Assembly (NCBI GenBank): GCA_930367215.1
Contig: OV884060.1
Coordinates: forward strand, 10,434,001 to 10,498,000
Source of the DNA: Pollenia angustigena
Lineage: Eukaryota > Arthropoda > Insecta > Diptera > Polleniidae
Direction of reading: 5' to 3'
DNA length: 64,000 bases
The notes under the pieces were generated by a model. It was not told the origin of the DNA, did not search any database, and was given only the letters and a program-made list of their open reading frames with translations. The position numbers and the translations under genes are program-made. This document shows positions 33,790-45,699 of the stretch, piece by piece; positions within the stretch are counted from its first letter, which is position 1; the number at the start of each line of letters is the position of its first letter.

Positions 33790-34461
33790 ATACCCTACAC
33801 CACAATTAGTTGTGAAGAGGGTTTACTAAGTTTGTCATCCCGTGTGAAACTTTTTTATTATTCATCTCATACCCCATAAAGTATATATATTCTGGCTCCT
33901 TGAGTAATTCTAAGTCGATTTAGCCATGTGCGTCTGTCTGTCCGTCGGACCGTCTGTCCGTCTGTCCGTCTGTTGAAAACACGCTCACTTTCGAAAAACT
34001 CAAAAGAAATGAACAAACTTGGTGTTTAATTGCTTGTAGTTATCCTAAGCAGTTTGGGATTGAAATCCAGCAAAATCGGTTCGGTAGGATCAGTGCTATG
34101 AATCAAAATTTGGAACCACCACCCTAAACAATTTTAAATTTTGTTACAAAACTGACATTTATGGTAGAACAATGCACGGAATGATATTAGATTTTGCAAA
34201 AGTTCGTTTTATTTGACTGGAAATCTTACTATAATATTTCGTGAAGATCCGTCCATAACTTACCTAGGCCCCATATGAACCCTACTCCCGGAAAACAGTT
34301 TAGTACGCCTAAAATCATAATTTATAATAGTATCAGAATAAAACTTAATACTTCATAGTTTGATATGACTAGAATCATAAAATAATGACAATAACAGATT
34401 GTTGGTTATTAAATTCGTTTTTTGTACTGTTAACTGTGAATAATTTTATTTTTAACGTTTA
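33790..34461 (+). repeat. Family G dispersed repeat, left part
   Basis: TACCCTACACCACAATTAGT starts the copy, followed by CATACCCCATAAAGTATATA and a GTCTGTCCGTC core near 33930-33975. It is broken by a mariner copy at 34462 and appears to resume at 35214 and again at 37504. Confidence 0.7.
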
Positions 34462-35213
34462 TCGGTTGATTTTTTAAGAGCTTTAGCAAAGTTTAAAAAA
34501 AAAAACAGAAAAATGCATGAAATCTTTATTAGAATCGATAGTACGGTCCATATAATTTAATGTTTGAAGATAATTTCATGCAAGTGTTGACCGTGACTGC
34601 GCATCAAATGGTCCATCCGCTAAGTCCAATTTTGGCACACTTTTTCCAACATTTCGGTCGGTATCTCATGAATAAATGCTTCAATGTTGTCTTCCAATGC
34701 GTCAATTGAAGCGGGCATGTGTGTATAGACATAAGCATTAACATAGCTTCACAAAAAATAGTCTAAAGGCGTTAAATCGCACGATCTAGGCGGCCAAATG
34801 ACCGGCCTCGAACGTGAAATAAAATGTTCACCGAACTCGCCTCTCAATAAGTCCATTGTTAAACGTGCTATGTGGCATGTGGCACCGTGACTTTTTCTGG
34901 ATGCATTGGTAGCTCTTGCAATGCTTCTGGCTGATCTTCACTCCAAAATCGACAATTATGCTTATTAACGTACCCATTGGGCCAAAAATTAGCTTCGTCG
35001 CTGAACACAAGAAGCGCGCGATGAACTTTCTTAACAGAGCACGCATTTTGATAATAAAATTCAATAATTTGCAAGCGTTGTTCGTTTGTCAGACGATTCA
35101 TGGTTAAATTATAGACCAAACTGAAGATGTTTGACAGTGAAACCAAACACGAAACGTGCGTCAGCTGTTTAAACCAGTGTTGGTAAAAAGATAATAGCTA
35201 AAAAATCACCAGA
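34462..35213 (-). mobile_element. Mariner element copy 2, internally deleted
   Basis: TA duplications lie at 34460-34461 and 35214-35215. The ends are TCGGTTGATTTTTTAAGAGC and TCTGGTGATTTTTTAGC (inverted). It is 752 bp long and keeps both ends and three blocks of the transposase gene, so it is a typical deletion derivative that could be moved in trans. Confidence 0.9.
34557..35101 (-). pseudogene. Mariner transposase remnant with two internal deletions
   Basis: The frame starts at ATG 35099-35101 (MNRLTNEQRLQIIEFYYQNA). One deletion joins KVHRALL directly to VFSDEANFWPNGYV, removing most of the DNA-binding half. A second joins PEKVT near 34888 to the CHTAR block, removing the second Asp. The C-terminal block (SIDALEDNIEAFIHEIPTEM, about 34660-34715) and the ending HLHEIIFKH with its stop at 34557-34559 are retained. 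This copy supplies the family's original 3' end, which copy 1 has lost. Confidence 0.9.
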
Positions 35214-35215
35214 TA

Positions 35216-35966
35216 TATTTGTTATTCAAAAAACAAACTTCCAAAATATAATGTTTTTCCGTATTTATTTTGTTATGTAGTTTGATTTTTGTCGGTTAAA
35301 ACATATTTTTTAAAAGTAAAAACTATTCCATTTCAACAAATATGCTGTTCGATAAATAACAAATTCAAAAATGAATGTAAAAATCATTTGTTTTAAATGA
35401 AATGTAAATGATACTTTTTCTAAATTAATTTTAATTTGCTTAATATGAATTTTCGTTCGAATTTAACTACATAATAGTTTCAGTATAGAAATCACACTAA
35501 TAAATTTCGTGATGATCGGTCCAAAACTAACTATACGCCCCATATAAGGCCCACTCTGGTAAAATAATTAAATACGCCTAAAACCGTAGCAGATATAGAT
35601 ATTGCGGTAAACTTTCTTCCAACTTAGCTTCATATGGCCATAAAAAATATCATGCAATTTTGTGATATACGTTCCAAAATTAACCTTAGATCCCCTATTT
35701 AGCAGTCTTCTTGAATTCAATGTAAACGCTAAAGCTAATTTCACCGCTGTTTTGAAATATATTGAAATGTATATTTTTAATACCAGAAATCACTCTGCAG
35801 AATTTTAGGATGATTGGTCCATAGCTTACCATGGTCCCAATATAAATTCCCCTCCTGAAAATCATTTAACTTCGGCATAAACTGTTACGAATCATGATAT
35901 TTTACTCAAGCTACGTAAAATTGCTAAAAAAGCATAAAACTTTCCGCAACCAATATTAATGCTGAT
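35216..35966 (+). repeat. Family G dispersed repeat, middle part
   Basis: After an AT-rich stretch, typical family G phrases recur: GATGATCGGTCCAAAACTAA (35511), GCCCCATATAAGGCCCACTC (35536) and GATTGGTCCATAGCTTACCA (35811). It is cut by a hAT element at 35967. Confidence 0.55.
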
Positions 35967-37503
35967 TTGGGTATTCATTTAATCGACATTTTGCTTTAAT
36001 CGGTTAATCGCTCGATTAATTAACCGAGGTTTTGGTTTAACCGGTTAATAATCGGTTAATTTAGTTTTTGATCGGTTAACCGATTAATAAAGTTTTTTTT
36101 ATGAATTAAGTAACTTCAATATATAAAAAAACATTATTTGCTTATTATTTGAAGTTTATGAGTAAAAAAACATACCAAACATAACAATTCTTGAACTAAA
36201 ACGAGCAAGCAAAAAAAAAAAATTCATAAATATGTTATAGGTATGCATTTTCCAATTAATGCACAAGGTGTGTTATCAAGTCATATCGTTATAATATTCT
36301 AAATAAAATTTAAAATTGTTTAAAGTAAATATTATTGTGTTTCAAACAAAATAAATATTGTAATGCTGTGTTTATTGATTCGTCATAACTGTATAGTAGA
36401 AACCTAAATTATAAGCTGTAGCTTACAACAGTCATATCGTTGGGTTAATATGCAACCCTGCTAACTCACTTTCAGCACATTTTACAGGAGAGAAAAAAAA
36501 CTTTTAATTTTTCCTATTTGAAGCTTGATAGAAAATTAAAATTACAGTCAGTTTTACACAATTCAAGACTTAAATAGAAGAAAAACTACATGCTGGTCGA
36601 CGAGGCTTATCTTTCTCTACCACACGGCATCAAAATCACAATTTACATTAAAAGTGGATTTAGCCGGTTTGCATATTAATCCGACGATATATATTTCCTG
36701 TAATTATTTTAAGACATAAGACTTCATTACTACCTTGTGAATCCCCCAAATATTTACATATTTATACAAAAATAAACTGAGATAATTTTATTTGTTATTT
36801 CATTAGTTAAAGGAGAACTTATAAAATAATCTTTAAGAAAAGTTATTTATTTTAAATGTTTAGGATTAAAGCGACTCTTTTCCTTAACAAAAGTTGACTT
36901 GGAAAATATTATTTCACTTATCGTAGATTAATGTCTAATTTCTCAGTCCTTTTCCAGGATTTCTCTTAACATATAAAATACACCATTATGCCATTAAAGT
37001 TGTTTTAAATTTTTAACACTTCTAATTGTTTCGGTTAATTCTGTTAAAAGACTGATATGAGAAGAAACAAATAACTAAACACATACATATAAAAAGTACG
37101 TGAAACAAAAAAAGGTGTTGCCAATCATATATTTAACCCATTTTTTGCCACATTCCTGCTAATCGATGATGAAGATAAAAAAACATTGTAATTTTAGTGA
37201 TCGGTCGGCGGAAAAGGGGTTAAAATGAAGATAACTGAATACCTTCTTTGGTTGTATGAAAAAATATTTTCTAAACAAATACATTTTGTATATGAGACGA
37301 AACAAATAATTAAAAACACAAAAAAAATATGTTATAATACTACAAAACATTGAAAATTTTGTTACTTCGGTTAATCGGTTAATCGACTGAAATTAACCGG
37401 TTTAATCGTTAATCGAAAAAAGCCAATTTGAAATTAACCGATCAGTTAATCGGGTAGTAATTAATCGGTTAACCGGTTGACGGTTAACCGAATGAATACC
37501 CTA
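35967..37503. mobile_element. hAT-type element (1537 bp) with TTAACCGGTT arrays
   Basis: The 8-bp direct repeat ATGCTGAT flanks it at 35959-35966 and 37504-37511. The ends are TTGGGTATTCATT and TAGGGTATTCATT (inverted). Both subterminal regions (35985-36090 and 37368-37495) are packed with AATCGGTTAA / TTAACCGG words in both orientations. No transposase is readable inside. A MITE M2 copy is nested at 36434-36690. Confidence 0.9.
36434..36690. mobile_element. MITE family M2, copy 2, nested in the hAT element
   Basis: Ends ATATCGTTGGGTTAATATGC and the inverse of GCATATTAATCCGACGATAT. It aligns along its whole length with 27613-27871 in the same orientation. Confidence 0.85.
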
Positions 37504-37511
37504 ATGCTGAT

Positions 37512-37650
37512 GTCTGTTTTTATAATGATAAATTAATAATAAATAGATATCATGTAGATATCACTCCTGAAATAATTGAACTGTCGGTGGATGGTATCAA
37601 AGATTCGGTACAGCCAAATATATCACTCTACATTGTTTTAACAAATGGCT
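37512..37650 (+). repeat. Family G dispersed repeat, right part
   Basis: GGTATCAAAGATTCGGTACA and the following CAGCCAAATATA match the typical right portion of the family (compare 46327-46360). Confidence 0.5.
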
Positions 37651-38387
37651 CACTGTGGGAATTTCGCGGAAAAAAGTCAAATTGTCAACTTATTATTTAA
37701 GGCATGTTTACATGGCACTACAAAGTATTACGACTTTCTAGCATTAAAATATAATTAAATTCTCTGAGTGTTTATAAAAAATAAAAGAATAAAAGTCTGT
37801 TGTAAGTGTTTTTCATGTTTAAACGGATGGTATAAGTAAAATCAAAGCAATGTTATTAAATAGCTGAGTTTATTACGAAATAAGCTAATGGTTACAGTTC
37901 TACAATATTTACAAAAGCAACATGAACATTTCTTGAGTTAATTTTGGTTGTTTTTGTACTTGTATAAGAATGTAAGCACCTTCAATGTATACTGTAAGTG
38001 CTGCCAATGTTTACTTGAAAATACACCTGTGGTGTAATGAAAATACTTAATTTTGTAAAATGACTTATAAAATCAACACTTACCTACCGCTTGGCCAAGT
38101 TTGTATTCGTATTCACTCCTACTCAATACATTTTGTTTTAACATGATAAGATTTTTTTCATTAATCAGAAATAAAATCAGTTTTTTATTAAAAATTTAAT
38201 CAAGTGAATTAACATTTTACTTTTATCAGCAAAATTACTGCAGAAAATGTTTTTTATATCAAAAAATATTTCAGTGGCATTTGGACAAAATAGCTTAAGT
38301 CGAGATAAGATAAGCAAAAGATCTTTTTAAACAAAACTCGGTGAAAAAATCATTTTTATCAAATAATAAAATAAACCAAAATTTAAC
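37651..38387. other. No feature recognised
   Basis: AT-rich DNA without a convincing gene. Confidence 0.5.
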
Positions 38388-38477
38388 AAGAAATTTTGTT
38401 AAAAATACAAAATTTTTACAAGAAATTTCTTAACATACAAAATTTGAACAAGAAATTTCTTAAAATAAAAAATTTGA
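38388..38477 (+). repeat. Three short tandem units (AACAAGAAATTTCTTAA-type)
   Basis: ACAAGAAATTT(T/C)(G/T)TTAA followed by ATACAAAATTT is repeated three times with a period of about 33-36 bp. Each unit has the palindrome AAGAAATTTCTT. Confidence 0.75.
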
Positions 38478-38519
38478 CGTACGTAAAAAAACTGTTTTTT
38501 AAATGAAAATTCGTATGAT

Positions 38520-38720
38520 TAACCACATTTCTTTTACCTTTTTAAATTTGACTTAAGATTTTTTTTGTCAAATTAATTAGTTTTTCTAAAATCTTTGGAT
38601 GAAGTTTCCTGATGAGCTTAAGTGAGTGAAATGCGCATACGAATAGCTTATTTCATCAACAATAAATTTCAGTGTTTTTATCAAGGATAAAAATTGGGAA
38701 TTAAGCACGACAAAATCTTA
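38520..38720 (-). repeat. Dispersed repeat R1, copy 3 (partial)
   Basis: Contains ATGCGCAT, the GTTTCCTGATGAGC segment and GGGAATTAAGCAC in inverted orientation. It faces copy 4 head to head about 150 bp away. Confidence 0.7.
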
Positions 38721-38867
38721 TTTATATCACAAATTTTTTAATTTCAATAGCAGTTTTTCAAAGAAAGATACAATGTTAGGGGGCTATATTTTCCTAATAA
38801 ATAATAATAAAAAACAAGATATTTTAAAAAAATTAATAATTTCTTATTAATACGATCTTCGTATGAC

Positions 38868-39170
38868 GTGCTAAATTCCCAGTTTATCATATTTGATAAA
38901 TACACTGAAATTTATTGTTGAGGGAAAGCAAGCCTCTATGCGCATTTCGCCGGTTGCTTACACCAGCTCATCAGGAAACCTTTTCCAAAGATTTTAGAAA
39001 AGCCAAAAATATTAAACAAATAAAACCTTAAGCGAATAAGAGTTATAAACACTCTAAGTCTTACCTGTAACAATATCAAAGCTTAAACAAAACACCAACA
39101 ATAAACAGTGAGTTTATCTTTTCTTACATCCCCCTACAATTGGTTGGGTTCTTTCCGACTCGAATTGTAG
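38868..39170 (+). repeat. Dispersed repeat R1, copy 4 (best copy)
   Basis: It runs from GTGCTAAATTCCCAG to the terminal stem CTACAATT (39134-39141) / AATTGTAG (39163-39170) enclosing TGGGTTCTTTCCGACTCG. This copy defines the probable 3' end of the family. Confidence 0.75.
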
Positions 39171-39838
39171 TTTCTTTTTTATATAGGGTGCCGCATATGT
39201 AACGTTGTAATCGAAAAAAGAGCCAATGATGGACGACGACCCTATAAAGGTAATCATATCACCACATAAGTTAATTATAAAAATACAAAAAAACTTCTTC
39301 GGTAATAAAAATTTTCAGTTATCAACATAAAAATCGTATTCCTTCTAAAAATAATCACTAATTTTCGTCATGTGGACTCACAAACACGTTATATTTCGAA
39401 ACTGTCAATAACTACTACAGCGACTGACAGAAGGTCTACGTAACGACTGAAGTGCACAGACCCATATTCTTTGCTTATTTCAAAGAAATCGTAATATTTT
39501 AAAACTGCATGCATAAAATTACACAGATTATCTTTGTAGGGTTAAACAATTTCCAGTAAGTGTCTGGTATTGAATGTCATTCACATTAACCGCAACTTGT
39601 TCTTCATTTTCAAAAAAAATATGGTCCAGTAATTTTTTCTGAAGTTTTTCCACACCATACTGTACATCTTAGTGGGTGCATTTATTTGATGTCCAACAAT
39701 TTTTTCTTGGAGTTTTGGGGCCCCATATTTTTATTGATGTGACCTTTTTGTGGTGATATGAGGCTACCAGCAAAATCGCCAAAAGCAATAAGTAAACAAA
39801 TCGCTCAAACGAAAATGGATTAGAAAATAAAAATGATA
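39171..39838. other. No feature recognised
   Basis: AT-rich DNA; nothing gene-like. Confidence 0.5.
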
Positions 39839-39846
39839 TCCCAAAG

Positions 39847-40491
39847 CAGTGTTCGAAAATAAACACTAAATATGGCTCCTTAGTGTTCCGTTCGGTAGAT
39901 TTGTGGAAAACACAAGCGCTTATAGTGTTTTCTGCAGAAAATCATTAAAAAAATAACGTTACCCTGTTTGTCATCTTTCGAACACAAAAATAATACTCTT
40001 TTTATCCAACTGAACAAAAGAGGAGTACATTTAATTGCTTTCGGTTTATTTTTTAAGCCACAAACTTAATTGTGTTCGGTTTGGCTCATTAGTGCTCGTC
40101 CCTTTTGACTGTTAAAAAGACCAAACATTTTTTACAAAAACAAAATACACATACGAAAAAAAGACAAAAAGCCAGCAAAATAATTATACGCAAACAAAAC
40201 ATATACACATTAAACACACAAGCTGTTCGTGCTGTGGTCGTTGCTAAATTTTTTTGTTAATTCATTTCTTTATAAATATTAAAAAAAGAAACATTATAGA
40301 AAATTTAAATATAATGTTTATCTATAGTATCACTACAATTGTTCTGTTTTTTTATGAAGAACAGAACACTATTTTATGTTCTGCTCTTTCTTTAAAATAG
40401 TAACGAACGGTATTAAGGGTTGTGTTCGTCTACACAACCGCTATTGGTTTTGGGTACTGTATTTTCGAACACTGTTTATTTTCGAACACTG
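39847..40491. mobile_element. Short hAT-type element (645 bp), CAGTGTTCGAAAATAAACA ends
   Basis: The 19-bp inverted ends are identical (CAGTGTTCGAAAATAAACA). Flanks TCCCAAAG (39839-39846) and TCTAAAAG (40492-40499) agree at 6 of 8 positions. A second CGAACACTG sits 24 bp inside the right end, and GTTCG-type words recur inside. No coding remnant was seen. Confidence 0.8.
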
Positions 40492-40499
40492 TCTAAAAG

Positions 40500-42778
40500 T
40501 GATGAAAAATGGCCCACAAAATAGTGAACCAATTACCCAATTTTTATTTTAAAATTTGTATTTAATTATTCTTATTTGGGTTGTGGTCATATGCCCCAAA
40601 CTTAATATTCCTAATTTCCAAGTTCCGACCAGCTAACTAAAGCTTTACTGCACAGCTCAAGGAGTTTCTCCTTTATGGTATAACAAACACCGACAACGCT
40701 AATTAAAGCTTCTCTGCATAGCCGACATATGGCCGGGTGCAAGACCAAATTTAGAAGCTGCAGTTGGCGAAGTCGGTGTCTGAATAATCGAATGCTGATT
40801 TTTAAAATAAAATTAAACAAGTTGGGCTCTTTGTTTTATGCTGAGTCTTTGATATCAAAAATTTCTCAGGTTTTTCAAAGCAAGAACTAAAAAAAAAACG
40901 TTTATTATGCGTTCATTATGTGCCACCTTGTATTAAGCCATCGATATAGTCTCTATTTTATACAGTATAATTTTTTAAAAATATATACCAGCTTCTTTAT
41001 ATAAATCATTAAATAAATTGACCAGAACTATTTAACTAAGGCACTCAAACTTTACTGTTGTGATTATATCCGGTACTAACACTTCGGTACCTTCAATATA
41101 TCAAATACAAGAATAAAAATATACAACACACACACAGCCATTAAAATTATCTTACTGACAAATTATGGTAATTTAAAAAAGTTATATTCTCACTCTCTCT
41201 TTTTTTCCCACTAAAATTTATTAGTTCTTATCACAACAACAATTGTTATAGCAAAATAAAAAAAACAACAACAATAAATATAAAAACAGCCTTGATAAAA
41301 ACAATGATTTTTTGGTCATTATAAAACAAACACACAAAAATTATACAATTTTACACTTCTATTCCCAGCGAAACTTAAGAAAAGAGGATTCTTTATTCTA
41401 TTAAAAGTATCGGAAATATATCGTCTAATTTTATAAGCTTCAGAAGTGACTAAGGAGAGGGCAAGCAAAACATAACAAGCCAATAGTGATATAATTTGTT
41501 TCTTAAATTGAGTACAATTGTGTTTCGTTTTTCCAGTTAAATATAAAAATTTTTCTTCTTACGTCTTCTATCGGAGAAAAGGCGACACCTTTTCACTTTT
41601 CTTTCTCTAAAAAGCATCTAAATGCTTGTAGGGTTACACGAAATTCTTATAATAAAAGCCATCTGTGCTAAATTTTGAGTTGTAGTCTCTTTTTTTTTTT
41701 AATGAAATTATGTGCATGGTTTTTTTATTTGAAGTAAGTTTTGTATTTTTTTTATTATTTTATCTTAAATAAAGTAAAAATTTAAGAGACGGACTATAAA
41801 AATGTGATAAAATCAAGATTTATGGAGAGAAAAATTCTACACTTTTTTCAAGGGGGGAAACAAAAATGAGCTTTGTAGTGTTATAATAATTTAAAGCAGC
41901 TAAGTTAACAAATGTTTCACGGTTTTTGGTTTTTCTTTTTTTGTTTTAGTTAATTTTCAAAATTTTATTAGAATATTTAAATGTTGGTTATATTTCAAAA
42001 ACCATTTCATACTATATTTTTTGGGTTATGCTGAAAAAAAAACAAATTTCTAGATCTCTCAAAAAAAGGACATTCTAACATTTTTGAAATGTTGAATTTC
42101 ATTTTCATTTTGTTGGCATAATTGTTCAAACGCAACCGCAATCAGGGAAATACACACACACACACACACACACACAACTACACTACCATTAACACACATT
42201 TACAATTTTACATTTTAGTGGTTATCGGAATATTGTTTGTAATCAAAAATTTTTGGGTCATGTATTGTGCCAACAAAATTTTGTGTCCTGTAATTACATG
42301 TTGTTAAATGTAAAAAGAGGTCAGTCAATTTTGTAATTATTACAATGCAAACGAATGCCCTCACACAGCCACACACACTCAGAAACATTTAACAACTCAT
42401 ACATTTACACGTCACTGGTTACAATGACAAAAAAAAATAAAATAAAAAAATTATCATAACACTGATAATTTTGATGATGTTCTTTTGTAGCGACAAGAAA
42501 AAAACTGTTCAATATCAAAATCAAAATTCAAAAATGTATTCATTTGAAATTGTCATCTGTAACAAACACAGAGTCAGTCAAAATTATCATCAACTTCCTG
42601 ACCAGGGGCATGTAGAGTATAATTTCTGATTTGTTGATAAATATGAATGTATGTACGCATCACAAAATATTTGACCTGGATTTTTGGATTTAAAATGTTA
42701 TAAAATTTTAAATAACTTTTAAAAGGATATAAGAAAATAAATAAAAATAAAATAATTTGAATTTGTGTATTGAACTTA
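40500..42778. other. AT-rich DNA with a small internal duplication and (CA)n
   Basis: GCTAACTAAAGCTTTACTGC near 40632 and GCTAATTAAAGCTTCTCTGC near 40698 are a short direct repeat. (CA)n lies at 42152-42176. No gene is supported. Confidence 0.5.
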
Positions 42779-43013
42779 AGCAACAAGAAGGTATTAACTC
42801 AGAATTTAAACAATTTCAGTAGAAGCAAAACAATTTTTAATTTTACATTAAAGGCGTATGAAAAAGAATTTGTAAACTAAACGTGTTTTTACAAAAAAGC
42901 AGACAAAGAAACACGATATTTTACAGCGGGTAGATATGAATCACTTATCATTTTTTTTTAAAAAGTGAAAAATAAAAATTTTGAGTAAATATCCTCTTGT
43001 TGATCAAGTGCGA
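42779..43013. mobile_element. Foldback MITE family F, copy b
   Basis: Ends CAACAAGAAGGTATTAACTC and the inverse of TCCTCTTGTTGATCAAGTGC. The outermost bases on the left are missing. The interior matches copy a in inverted orientation (GTAGAAGCAAA, GGCGTATGAAAAAG). Confidence 0.7.
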
Positions 43014-43053
43014 TGTGGAATAATTTTTAACTAAAAAAATATATTTATATTTT

Positions 43054-43420
43054 ATACCCTGTGAATAGCTTTTTATAAAGTTTGTCATTCCGTTTGTCAT
43101 CTAAGATACGATAAATTATATATTTGCTGGATCATGTAGTAATTTTAAGTTAATTAAGCCTTATCCTTTTTCTGTCCATCTGTCTATATGACTGTTGAAA
43201 CCACGACCACTTCCAATGGACTCTAAAGCAAATAATGATGTTGGACCCCTTTTATGAGTCTCATTCGTTGACAATACCCTGCGGGAAATATATGTCAATT
43301 GGTCCAACAGACTGGTCCTGGGATTAGTAAAAATAGAACAAGTACCAAAAGAAAGAACTCATGACCAGTGAAAAGAGAATTAATCACTTAACTGGTATAT
43401 AAATAACAAAATGATAGAAA
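43054..43420 (+). repeat. Family G dispersed repeat, decayed copy
   Basis: TATACCCTGTGAATAGC, TTTGTCATTCCGTTTGTCAT and CTGTCCATCTGTC follow the family order. Confidence 0.55.
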
Positions 43421-43809
43421 AAGCAATGAATTGCAGTACAGTATTCACTGGAGGAGTGACATATTTCTTGGGACTTTCTAAAATTTGGTTCTTGAATTTA
43501 ATTCTAGGACTTCTTTTTTTGAAAAAATAATACATTGTTTCGAAATAATACTACATTGTAGTAACTAGCACTTAACACGTTCATTGAGAATAGATGAGTG
43601 ACTGGTCAAATGGTGGCAATTGACCCCCTCCAATGACAACCCCATGTAAAAGTGATAGGTCTTATTCATATGAAGTGTTAGAACTAGAACCGGTCTCTAC
43701 CACCAAAGAGATTTTGCTTTTGCCGCTGCAAATAACTTAAAAGAAACTACATAGTTGTTTATTTTGGTATACCAAATACAACCTTCTTAAGCATTTTTAT
43801 TTCTTTTAT

Positions 43810-44110
43810 TATTCCCTTCACCGATGGTTATAAAGGGTATATACATATATATAAGTTTATCATTCTGTTTTTAATTTCTACAATATTGAGCTTAGACCCT
43901 ATAAAGTATTTATGTATTTTGTAGGTCTTTATGAGGATCGAAGTTGATTAAACGATGTCCATCCCTCCGTCTGTCCGTTGAAATGTGTTTTCCGAAGAAC
44001 CTAGATCTGATGGGGGCTAGGTTGTTATAAATTTCTGTAACATATAGTCCGAAATCGCTTGCTATTGAAATTCAGCAAGATCTCGTCACAAATGGCTGAG
44101 GCATGAGCAC
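43810..44110 (+). repeat. Family G dispersed repeat, decayed copy
   Basis: TTCCCTTCACCGATGG, AGACCCTATAAAGTATTTAT and CCATCCCTCCGTCTGTCCGT follow the family order. A further TCCATCTGTCCGTCTAT phrase at 44250 suggests a second broken piece. Confidence 0.55.
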
Positions 44111-45449
44111 CTCTAATTTTTCCCGTAAAATCTCTTGTTGTTTTTGTATTTTAACATTCATCACCGAACATAAATTTTTTTTTGTTTAGACCTTTTTGGG
44201 TTCTGTTACACATAACAAATACATACATGTAAAGCAACGTTGCTTTAACGATGTCCATCTGTCCGTCTATATTTCTGTATATCGAAAGAACGCAAAGACC
44301 AACAGTTTTCAAATAAGTTACGCAACATCCGACAAAAATGGGCGGTATTGGAGATGTGTCAGTGGCCCCCAATAGATTTATTACTTTCTGTTTATATTGC
44401 ACCATAACGAAGGGCATATAAATTTACATAAAATTTCAGGTTGTAAAAAAATTTGGGATGCAAAATCTAAATTGCTTGGGACCCTTTACAATTTTTCTTA
44501 CTGCCGCTGTACAATTCCATTTGATATTCAACTTTGCCAAATAGAATTTTCAAAAACTTCCAGGACTTTTGACAACAATACAATGGGCTGGCTGTCTTTA
44601 ACCAAATTTATTTTAATTTCCAAGGCTAAGTTGGTATGATATCTTTCCCGAACACAAATCTATTGCCAAAAACACTGGTCTACAAATTTGGAAAAAAACT
44701 AACTGCAGAAACGAAGCATGTTTATTAACTTATCTGGATGCGCTGAATTCGAAACTGTCATAAAAATTAGTCTATCACGTATTGTTCATTTTTTTTTATC
44801 GTATGCTGGCAATACTGTAAAACCGTCAATACTGACACTACAATTTCACAATTATTTATTTGACAGAAGCCCACATTCATTCTGAATCTACGTAAAAGTA
44901 GCGTTTAACCATGTCAGGGAAATCGTGTGTTACTGATTCAAGCCATTTTTGCTTTGTGTGTGGTGAATACTTGGTTGGTTGGAAAAAATGATATGCAATA
45001 TCAGAATCATTAAAATGTGCATATATACACTATTTGGTTTTTCAGTCAGAAACTTGAACAAACCGTCGACACCAACAATGTTTTGTGTGCAGATTTAATG
45101 AAAATTATAAAAATTCATCAATGATTTTAAAACAAAAGCATGCAGGGAGACTATTGCTGGACTCTAATACGTGAAACCTAACCAACAAAATACATGATTT
45201 TTTCTGTAAAAAACGAAAAAAAACATTTTTGGTATCTTGAAAACCTGACGAGATAGAGAAAAACCAATTACGAACTCAGCCCACCAAAATATTCTAGGAA
45301 AGATAGCTGGTTGCTCCAGTCCAAAACCTTGTTAACTAGTATAATTAATTTTGTGGTTAATTTTCTGAACTGTTTACGATTTTTTATCAAAATTTTTATA
45401 TTTTAATCAGGCTAAATTTCATTGAATTTGATCAAGGTTTCGTTATAAT
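44111..45449. other. No gene recognised
   Basis: AT-rich DNA. Short frames at 44151-44417 (minus) and 44397-44639 (plus) have no recognisable motif and are probably chance. Confidence 0.45.
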
Positions 45450-45535
45450 GTGCTAAATTCCCATTTCATACTATTAACAAACTGAAGTTTATTGTTGATG
45501 GGATAAGCTATTTCTATGCGCAGTTTTATTAAACT
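45450..45535 (+). repeat. Dispersed repeat R1, copy 5 (truncated)
   Basis: GTGCTAAATTCCCATTTCAT to TTCTATGCGCAGTTTTAT; the rest is missing. Confidence 0.65.
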
Positions 45536-45597
45536 ATTGTTATGAAGAAAGGAATTTTACAACAGGAAATTAATTAAAATTTATTGATACTTTTATT

Positions 45598-45674
45598 GAA
45601 GGAGCTGGGAATCGAACCCAGGTTTTCATGGACAGGGTTTCCTTACGCTTCGATTGTTACCACACAATCTCTTC
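45598..45674 (-). ncRNA. tRNA-like sequence (tRNA relic or SINE head)
   Basis: On the minus strand the T arm is intact: CTGGG-TTCGATT-CCCAG, with a B box GGTTCGATTCC. A D-arm-like stem GATTG/CAATC encloses a loop with GGTAA, and GAAG/CTTC pair as a partial acceptor. The total is 77 nt, the size of a tRNA. I could not fold a proper anticodon stem, so it is not an ordinary tRNA gene. AATAAAAGTATCAATAAATT follows, as in a SINE tail. Confidence 0.45.
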
Positions 45675-45699
45675 AGATAGTTAACCTATGAACTCTCAC

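Noticed and set aside
45598..45674. Functional tRNA gene
   Set aside because: T arm is good but no anticodon stem could be drawn and the acceptor pairs only partly; kept as tRNA-like.
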